The translations under genes and the position numbers were made by a program. Positions 56,396-64,000 of a stretch of 64,000 bases of DNA are shown here, one piece after another (position 1 is the stretch's first letter; the number at the start of each line of letters is the position of its first letter). Location of the stretch: assembly GCA_036426205.1 (NCBI GenBank), contig WSYH01000213.1, positions 99,501-163,500 on the forward strand, read 5' to 3'. The notes beneath the pieces are model-generated. The model saw only the letters and a program-made list of their open reading frames with translations. It did no database searches and was not told the DNA's origin. This DNA comes from Ascaphus truei (lineage: Eukaryota; Chordata; Amphibia; Anura; Ascaphidae).

Positions 56396-56941
56396 AAAAA
56401 AATGTTTGGGCTCCCAAGCTATGTTAACTTGAGGCTGCCCATGGGGAGTGTTCAGGTATATGTTATTGCTTTATATGTCTATCGGTACATTAGTTCTCTG
56501 TTTGATCATTTCATCTATTCATATATACTTAAGATATTTGGAATTATGTATCATATTATATTTATATTTGATTTAGTTATTATTATTTCTTATGTCATAT
56601 TAATTTAAAGTTATATTTAATTATTTTTCCATTCATTTTGTCTTTAGTCTTTTGACGTCATGTAGAGTTATTTTAATATCTGTTGTTTGTATATATACTT
56701 TTTGTGTTTTTAAATTGTTTGATTACAATATCTTATTTTTGTATATTATGTTTCTTTAAGCAACATTGTATGTCTGTTACACATAGCAGTCTCTGTATAG
56801 GTGTGCACGACAAGTCACTGCAGCACTAGTCTTTTGATTATCTCATTATCCATCAGATGTGCTGCATGCATACGTTTTGTCTTTATCCTATCAGATCGTG
56901 TCATTGCCTATATAGAGATCAGCTGCGTGTAAAGTTTTTTG

Positions 56942-56985
56942 TACTCTTCGATAAAGTCCTTTTGTCAGGATGAAACGCGTAAGAG
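56942..56985 (+). ncRNA. Hammerhead-ribozyme-like motif, right Penelope copy
   Basis: ACTCTTCGATAAAGTCCTTT, then AGGATGAAACGCGTAAGAGT. ACTCTT and AAGAGT can pair as stem I around the core; stem II is GTCC/GGAT (one wobble). The core differs from the consensus CTGATGA. Confidence 0.4.
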
Positions 56986-57173
56986 TTTTTTTCTACCCTC
57001 TACTGGTGTTTATTTTTGATTAAATAAAGCTTTTTACTTTTACCAATTGCGCTTGGATTGTTTATGGAGAACTTTTATTAATACACCGTTGTCCCCTTTT
57101 TATATTTATCTATTCCATGCCTAACATCTGTACTTGAGTCAACGCGCTGGAGGACATCTGTCATTTTTGTCTT

Positions 57174-59029
57174 GATCCGGCATTTCTATGTAAAAAGCTC
57201 GGCTGAGTGAATTACCGAGTCTGTATAGAAATGATTTCACCCAAATTACATTACTGGCTTTCTAGCGGTGGGAATACAGTTTACTGGGAATAAACGTGCT
57301 TTTTTATATTTACATGTCACTTTCCCGGTTCCCTCACAATATACACAGATTTCCCTTTTCCAGATCATGGTTGTACTCACGGGCATCCTCTCTCTCAATT
57401 TCTCGGAAGGCCACCTGCGCCTTCCCGCTCAACTGAGGGGAGAGGTATTTCATCCACTCCCGCTCTGGCAAATCATGCCTCATGCACTGATTCTCAAAGT
57501 GCCTCAAAAACCCATCAATGTCGTTGGTGCGGTCCACAAACTTCACAAAGCTTTGGTATGACACCCGGGCTGGGCAGGAGCTCTGAGCTGGGACTGGGGG
57601 ATGCAGGGCTATATGGCCATATAGCAGGTGCTGCTCTTCCGTTGAGTCCGGTCCCAGCGTCGCATACAGCCACAAAATTGTCAGCTGTAGTAGCCACGGC
57701 TACTGGGGCAACCACGGGAGGGTCAGCATCCTCCTTCACTTTGGCATTGAGGGCTTCATAGTCCTCGTTAGCGGCCATTGCCACTACCGCCATGGGCGTC
57801 CCTGCCAAGCTAGCTTCGTACCGCTCAATGTCCTCCGCGAGGTCTACCTTGGCTCAGCCGTCTGTCGGCAGACCATAGCCCTCACAGTGGGCTACCACCG
57901 CAGGTCATGTCCAGATTCGAAAACATCCTGCCTTGTCAGATATCTCGGATTCACACAAACTTACTATAGGGACAATGAATGGCAAGGTACCCCAAAGTGT
58001 GCACTGTATCTTTGAATCAACTTGTCCCACAGTCTTGAAAATTCAAGACCGACTCAGAGCTGAGAGTGCCTGCAAGAATTTCAGCACTGAGCCTAGTGAT
58101 CCCACTGCTGCCACCAGTAAAAAGCCTGTCATGGGAAACCAGTACTTTTAACACCAAGATCACTATTACCAGATGGGACAAAGATGTTGAATAAACAGAG
58201 TTTATTCTGGCAAGCCAGCAAACATACAATTTACACAGTTACGGAATACACTCACCAACTGAGGGCCTGGGGGGAAATCTCTAGCCTCAACTAAGTGCAG
58301 GGCCCTGCTTCAGGTAGGCTTCATTTGTCTGCTTTGTCCTGGTTCTTCAAAGTGCGATTCTCGCAATAGCAACTTTGAAACTCCCGCCAGTCGAGTCTCT
58401 GTCAAACTCCAAAGTTGTTCTGGTACTCAGATCGGCAGCACTCCTTACATAGTTCTCAGTGCCTGCCTTTTCTATGGAGAATTAGCCGCCGGCCAATCAG
58501 AGTATGGATCAAGATGGTGCAGTCAATCCCACCCGGGGGCTCACGCTGCCGCCCCAAACAGCAGAGAGGGCATGATTAGGCACTCAGGACCGCTCCGTGA
58601 TGACGGAGCTGCTGGTGAGTGGGAAATTGAAACTGACCAATGGAAATTGCACCTAAGGGGCTCTGACCGGCAATGGCTTCCACTGGCCAGCCCTATACTT
58701 CCCAATGGGTGTCTCAGTATTTGTGGGGAGCAAAGACTCTACCCCGCTGAGAATCCATTCCCGGACCTGATACTCAGCCCTTCCCCGCTCACCATTTGTC
58801 CTTACACCTAATCACTCCCAGGCTTTTTCTCGATCCGGCATTTCTATGTAACCAGCTCGCTGAGTGAATTACCGAGTTTGTCTGCAAGGAAATGATTACA
58901 CCCATATGATTACACGCTTGCTAGTGGGGGGAATACAATTTACTGGGAATAAAAGGGCTTTTATATATTTACATGTTACGTTTCCGGTTCCCCCACAATA
59001 TACACAGATTTCCCCCTTTCTGATCATAC
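57174..59029 (-). mobile_element. Gypsy-type retroelement remnant with flanking direct repeats
   Basis: 57,174-57,370 and 58,832-59,029 are direct repeats (about 85% by eye) sharing GATCCGGCATTTCTATGTAA, GAATTACCGAGT, TTTACTGGGAATAAA and CACAATATACACAGATTTCC. They flank a gag fragment and leader. The AATAAA in each could be an LTR signal. Pol is absent. Confidence 0.5.
57366..57905 (-). pseudogene. Gmr1-like/SCAN-related gypsy gag fragment
   Basis: Minus frame: AKVDLAEDIERYEASLAG upstream, an acidic linker, frameshift near 57,665, then SYQSFVKFVDRTNDIDGFLR, HFENQCMRHDLPEREWMKYL, SPQLSGKAQVAFREIEREDA. This 'DDI..FL..FE..C....(L/V)P...W...L.P.L.GKA' pattern is that of the capsid domain of Gmr1-like gypsy elements, the source of vertebrate SCAN domains. 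Capsid proteins of this type assemble the virus-like particle. It stops abruptly at 57,366 where the repeat starts. Confidence 0.65.
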
Positions 59030-59775
59030 AGTGATTATGCTCTTTACACCACACAGAATTTACCGGCCATATGAGTTCACAGAGGCGACCAGTTACACAC
59101 GGTTTTAGGGGTAGCCAGCTGGGCTTCACATTAATTATGTGAGGCCGGCTACCCCTACCGTCACATTAATTTTTCCCAATATGTATTTGCTTGTACTTTG
59201 GATAATATCAATTGGAAAGGTTAGGGAGAAGTTACAGTCTGGGACATACTATTTTTGTATTACTCAAATGATGTGTCCTTCCCTTTTTGTTCTCCATTTC
59301 CTGCGCATCCAAAAAAATCAACCAGGTCAGGAGTGGCATAAACCTTATTTATTGTTTGAAGATTTGTCCTGAAATGTATGGCAACCGTTTAGAAAGCCTC
59401 TTATACTTAACAGTATATACAATTCATATTGTCTTAAGTGGGATAGACATTAAGTAATAGTCCCTAAAGGACATGGCATTGCCTGGGCAGAGGAGTTTAA
59501 GGCTGAGGCAAATATGAAGCCAGGCAATACCCAATTAAATGTTTAGCCTGTCTTCTCCACTAATGCCTAAGTGTGCCCCTCCCTCCTCCAGTTCACCAAT
59601 GACCTGCTGACTCACCCTTTCAATTAATCAGGCATGTGACCGGAAACTGAATAATGAAATCCTGTCCTCTGATTTCAATTAATTTCTGGGTGATTAATGC
59701 ACAGGATTTCATTATTACTTTCTAGCCTACTGTATAATTCTTGTTAATGTGAGCTAAGTTTAATAGAAGTGGTAC
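59030..59775. other. No gene recognised
   Basis: Includes a GTAGCCAGCTGGGCTTCACA / GTGAGGCCGGCTACCCC hairpin at about 59,110-59,157. Otherwise featureless. Confidence 0.45.
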
Positions 59776-59779
59776 AAAG

Positions 59780-60751
59780 AAACACAAACAGAGCCTAGTG
59801 CTACATCCAATGGCAAAAATACACAGTGAAATCCCTATATATCTCTTGAATAAAAGGGTAATTTAGTTTAACACTTTGGCCAAAGCATTGTAAGCATGTG
59901 AGCCCCTCCAAGGCATGACCATAATTCACAGGTCCTAACACTGATTAACATTCTTAATAACCTGTACAATACTAGGAAGAATGATCATAATTGATCTGTC
60001 ATAATCAGCTGCATGGTTCTAAATCTGATTGAAATTCTTATTTACCGGGACAATACCAGGAAGAATGCTCTGTATTACTGTCCCGGCCAGCTTTAATTTA
60101 ATGCGGCTTAAAAATAGCTGCGGACGGCGCGCGGCAATCTTCGGCCGTTTACGGATGGTTTTCCCGCGCCTCGGGCGCTTTCAATAATAAGCGCCATTAG
60201 CGCTCATCTATTGAAGCGGCCGCCGTGCGGGAAACTCCGTTTTAAACGGAGAAAAGACCTGCGGTTAGCCCGCAATACACCCGGCAAGCTTTGAATAAAG
60301 CTGGCCTGGACAGTAGATCTGTCGCAATCAGCTGCATGCAAAGACCTGTGCATATGGAAAGTGGGATGGGACGAGCTTTAAACCTGAGACCAGCTGGACA
60401 AAGTTAACAAATACACAGATACCCAGTAAGCTCATTTAAGCCCCAAAAGCTACCAATATATATATATATAAATGTCAAAAAGGAGTGCTACTGGGCATGG
60501 CAATATATACTACAAACAAACACAAACAGAGCCCAGTGCTATATCCAATGGCAAAAATACACAGTGAAATACCTATATATCTCTTGAATAAAAGGGTAAT
60601 TTGGTTTAAAACTTTGGCCAAAGCATTGTAAGCTGGTGAGCCCCTCCAAGGCATGACCATAATTCATAGGTCCTAAAACTGATTAAAATTCTTAATAACC
60701 TTACAATACTAGGAAGAATGATCATAATTGATCTGTCATAATCAGCTGCAT
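59780..60751 (+). repeat. Three-copy repeat, two complete and one broken by a MITE
   Basis: 59,780-60,014 and 60,519-60,751 are close copies (about 240 bp). They share TGGCAAAAATACACAGTGAA, CTTGAATAAAAGGGTAATTT, GAGCCCCTCCAAGGCATGAC and GATCTGTCATAATCAGCTGC. A partial middle copy runs 60,019-60,077 and resumes at 60,314-60,340, split by the MITE. Confidence 0.85.
60078..60313. mobile_element. 236-bp MITE related to the 10-kb element
   Basis: Ends CTGTCCCGGCCAGCTTTAAT and (complement) CTGTCCAGGCCAGCTTTATT, with TA on both sides (60,076-60,077 and 60,314-60,315). The TACTGTCnnGGCC(A)...TTTATT layout matches the right end of the 10-kb element. The interior is GC-rich and non-coding, with its own GCGGCCGCC and TTTTAAACGGAG words. 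Confidence 0.65.
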
Positions 60752-60754
60752 TTT

Positions 60755-61060
60755 GAAACACACCTCCTGTGTGGGTCCGCGGATTGGCTGCTGATTTTGG
60801 CTGCTATTGGGTATCACTCATGTTCCCTGCATCATCTGCGGCTACGTTATAGGGGGGCAGGGACTGAGTGGGGTGCCGATGCAGTCAATTAGCAATCAGG
60901 GACGGGCCTATAAAGACAGTGTGTGGGGAACACAAGGATACTCTTTAATAAAGTGCCTGTCGGCAAGAAACGCTTCAGAGGAGCCTGTTGTTTGTTATAT
61001 GTCTCGAGTCATTATGCCTGAATAAATTCGCCTTATTTTTAACCCGCCTCCAGCTGGGTT
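60755..61060 (+). promoter_or_regulatory. LTR- or promoter-like block
   Basis: GGATTGGCTGCTGAT and GCTATTGGGTA (inverted CCAAT boxes), GCCTATAAAGACAGTG (TATA box, about 60,908) and AATAAA at about 60,951 and 61,022 in LTR-like order. It adjoins the three-copy repeat. No partner LTR found. Confidence 0.4.
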
Positions 61061-63070
61061 CTTTGCTGTGATGTTCCAGTTCTTTTCAATATTTAGTAAA
61101 TAAATCATTAACTTCTAAGAGATTTTAGCATTCCTGTTTTCTTCTAACTCACTATCCTAAAGATGTAGCAGATTATTACCCACATTAACTCAAAATAACG
61201 CACACAATAACATCTTAAATAACACGTGGGTTATCTCCCTAGCTGTTGTTCTCTATAGCACTACTGTTAAATAAAGTGCCACGGTTAAAGCAGTGCAATG
61301 GGTGCAGAAACATTGGCTACATCTGTATACTGCCTACCTATATCTTACAATTACAGTATCTGACTTGTGTTTCTAGAACCATGTTTTGCGTAGTAGACCA
61401 GACAGTGGGTTTCCAGGCAGTTAAAGGCTTCTTTCTCACTATCGTGTTAAAACTCTAGAGCTATAGAACTGGATCTGATATTTATGAAGGATCTGTATAA
61501 GTATTCCTCCAGCACTGCCGCTGCAAATGTCCACAGGTAGGACTCCAGAATTTTCCATGCCGGTCCTGCACCACAGTTATGTATAATTTAACTAAAACAG
61601 CATGATTTACTTCCCGTTTATTCTCTTTAACTTTAGTTGAACACCCTTGTAGAATCGGGATGGGTGTAAGATTAAGGCATAATTAATATTAGGTTATTGG
61701 AAGCCAATGCAACATTGGACTTCAATAATATAATGTGAAGTTTATGAGATAAACAATGGCCTTTGTTTTTGCATGCAATTAGCTATGTGGATATATGCTA
61801 ATCTCGGGGAAACAAACATCCTTTACGGATTTAGGCAACGTGACATTTAACAGAGCTCTGTTGATCTGTCGGCAAAGCATCACATTTAAAAAATATAAAC
61901 AGCATTGGAGAGGGCAAAGATAAAATGCCAAAAAAAAAAAACCAACAACTGCGATTAACGTGATAAGTAATAAGTTAGAAATGTCACAATTTTTTTTAAG
62001 TTTGAAAAGCCTACAAACATAGCTGCTAGAGCATGAAAGTCAATTAAATAATAATTATAAAAAGCATGAAATGCCTTTATAAAAAGAAGCATCAATAGAA
62101 AATTAGAAAAAAAAATCTTTATAAAACATGTATTTGAATATTTGCTTTGGCTGTCACATACTGTACATTGTCAAACTCCCATTATTGATGTCGCTTTCAG
62201 AAATGATTTATTTTAGTCTATAATGGGGATCAAAAGCTTAAAATAAATTACGTCAATAGCTTCTCATGTGGTAACCACTGTTCATATTATCTCATTGGTC
62301 AATTTGTGTTTTTGTGGGATTTATTTTTAGCATTGTTAGCTTTTGACAAAAATAATACTGAATAATTTTGTTATGCTCCTTGGTCATACTCTTGAGTATT
62401 TCCTCTAATTGTTCTGGCCTATAAAGTACAATGTCCACTGGATGTCAAGAAGGATTTGTGGGGTAATCTTTGTAATGGGAATGATTTATTCTGAATATTA
62501 CTATTTTGGGGTTTACCTTCCTTTTTTAAATGTTATTTGTTTCTAACAGAAGCAAAAAAAGGATTGAATGTTTTAGGTAAAACGTTAGTAAAAATGAGAA
62601 AATCCAATAATTTCCCATATACTGTACAATAGCCAATTTAATAGGTGAGTTTTCATTAAAGTCTCAACTTTGCAGTATATGTGTGAATGCATTGCATTAC
62701 ATTGTTAGCAAAAAAAGGAAACCGTTAAAAATCACATATAAATGCAAAACAATACATGCAGTATTATTTGCCTTTTCAGAGTCCACTATAATTGAAACCA
62801 AAGAAGTTGGGGTTGATTATATAAAATAGATATACCATACTGTATTAGAGTAGAAAATGGAAAAATGCAAAATATAGGCAAATATGTATTGTGGTTATTA
62901 AATGCTAGAATTTACTTGTTAGGTTTTACAGTAATTGTTGTTATTTCTTATATTTTTGGCCATATCAAATTTGCAGAGATTTGATATTTTAGTTTCTTTC
63001 CATGCTTCACATCCCCATTTCTAGAAAAATATTATTTAAATTAAACATTAAGCATAAAACATGCCCAATA
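61061..63070. other. No feature recognised
   Basis: AT-rich. No motif, repeat edge or coding signal found. Confidence 0.5.
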
Positions 63071-63074
63071 ATTT

Positions 63075-63660
63075 TCAAGGAGTCAGTCCTGGCTGCCAAC
63101 GGGGCTACTGTCCTGGGCCCAGTGAGTCAGGGGGCCCAGCGACCCTAACATGTGCCAGATCTGCAGAGGTGCCTGTCAGTGAGGGCCTACTGGAGGGGGC
63201 CTACAGAGATGCCTGTCAGGAACCCAGTGGAAGGTAGGCACCTCTGCAGTCACCCTCCGGCAGGTAACTTCTGAGAAGCAGCTCATCAGGCCCCCAGGAC
63301 GGCCCCCTCCACCCCCCGAGGCTTCAGATAATCACACTCAACCCTCCCCCCCTCATATTTGGCCCTCCCTACCCAACAGCTTCATACCTTTTACCCCCAT
63401 ACCCATACCTCCTCCTCACCGCCAGGCACATGACTAGCCCCTCCTCGGCACATGACTACCCCCTTCACCCAGGAAAATAATTAACTCCCTCACCCAGGTA
63501 CATAATTACCCCCAACCCCCAGACACATAACTACCCCACACCACCACGCACATAACTGGCCAATGGCACATATTCACTTCACCCCCATTGCACATAATGG
63601 GATGGGGCTGTTCCCTTTGTCCTGGGCCCCAAGATTTATGTTGGAGGCCATGGAGTTAGT
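63075..63660. mobile_element. GC-rich repeat unit with GTCCTGGGCCC ends
   Basis: Begins with GGGGCTACTGTCCTGGGCCC and ends near GGGGCTGTTCCC...GTCCTGGGCCCC, so the same words recur in direct orientation. It is a GC island in AT-rich DNA; class unknown. Confidence 0.35.
63423..63565 (+). repeat. Minisatellite, six units of about 25 bp
   Basis: Units on the theme (G/C)(G/A)CACATAACTACCCCC.CACCCA, from GGCACATGACTAGCCCC to GCACATAACTGGCC. Confidence 0.8.
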
Positions 63661-64000
63661 ATATACCAATGAGCAGGTCTGACAGTTAGGTGAAACAAAA
63701 ACAAATCTAGGACTTTATATGCACTTAATACATGTTTGCAAATTCTTTTTTTACTATGAGTAGAATCTGAAAACAAATTCCAATCCTTAATCCTCTTTCA
63801 AAGAAACACACCATAATAAAGAGTTACCAACAACTACTAATAATTACTTTTTCTCCTTTCACCTCAAAATGTTTTAGATCTACAGATAGCAACATTGACA
63901 ATCCTTTAAATAATTTCCACTCCCAGAAGCCCCCTGCTTGTTTCATCCTCACAGTTTATTGGGTCTCTCTGCACTACAATCAGTATAGAATGTTAATTAT

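Larger units (their letters stand above)
53933..57069. mobile_element. Head-to-head inverted pair of Penelope-like elements
   Basis: The left copy is read on minus from about 55,877 to 53,933, the right copy on plus from about 55,878 to 57,069. The arms (53,933-55,135 and 55,885-57,069) are about 1.2 kb and visibly similar, both ending AATTGCGCTTGGATTGTTTA on the outside. The central 55,140-55,877 belongs only to the left copy. At the junction TTCAGGGAGGG-type sequence is common to both copies, a microhomology. Penelope-like elements are known for such inverted insertions. Confidence 0.85.

Noticed and set aside
1..64000. Host protein-coding gene or bacterial operon
   Set aside because: All recognisable protein sequence is transposon-derived; there are no Shine-Dalgarno-spaced gene clusters and no conserved host exons.

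Overview
The window is eukaryotic and nearly all transposable-element DNA. There are spliceosomal introns, TATA boxes, target-site duplications, long AT-rich stretches and microsatellites, and no operon structure. The mix (Penelope-like, CR1/L2-like and L1-like LINEs, Gmr1-type gypsy gag, Tc1/mariner, hAT and Harbinger remnants) fits a large amphibian-type vertebrate genome. That is an inference; I recognise no host gene that would name the species.

Layout: 1-2 kb, Penelope-like reverse transcriptase (RT) and an opposing tail. 2-20 kb, old LINE pieces, microsatellites and several foldback/MITE families, including a hAT-like MITE with an 8-bp duplication. 20.4-21 kb, a GC-rich promoter-like block. 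22.5-25.4 kb, an L2-like LINE 3' end beside a Penelope-like RT. 25.6-32.3 kb, a full-length L1-type LINE on the minus strand with a 15-bp target-site duplication, intact ORF1 and decayed ORF2. 32.7-34.9 kb, a Tigger-like element beside a Tc1 element.

The most remarkable object is a 10.0-kb element at 36,852-46,852, flanked by TA and ending in GC-rich inverted repeats. It carries (i) a five-exon Tc1/mariner-superfamily transposase (minus); (ii) a divergent gene (plus) for a basic, coiled-coil protein with a BEN-like C-terminus; (iii) an open 204-aa forkhead (winged-helix) protein gene (minus) near the right end; and (iv) a 2.2-kb higher-order tandem array near the left end. Two short relatives occur in the window: a 358-bp MITE inside a transposase intron, and a 236-bp MITE at 60 kb inserted into one copy of a repeat whose other copies lack it. 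A DNA transposon with a forkhead gene and a BEN-like gene is not an arrangement I know. The likely working model is that the transposase cuts at the TIRs while the two DNA-binding proteins regulate transcription or bind the subterminal repeats; that role is inference only.

Right of this, 47.4-51.9 kb is an LTR-like unit with a gag-like reading frame of unknown family. 53.9-57.1 kb is a head-to-head inverted pair of Penelope-like copies with hammerhead-like ends. 57.2-59.0 kb holds a SCAN-related gypsy gag. 59.8-61 kb has triplicated repeats and a promoter-like block, and 61-64 kb is mostly featureless AT-rich DNA with one minisatellite.
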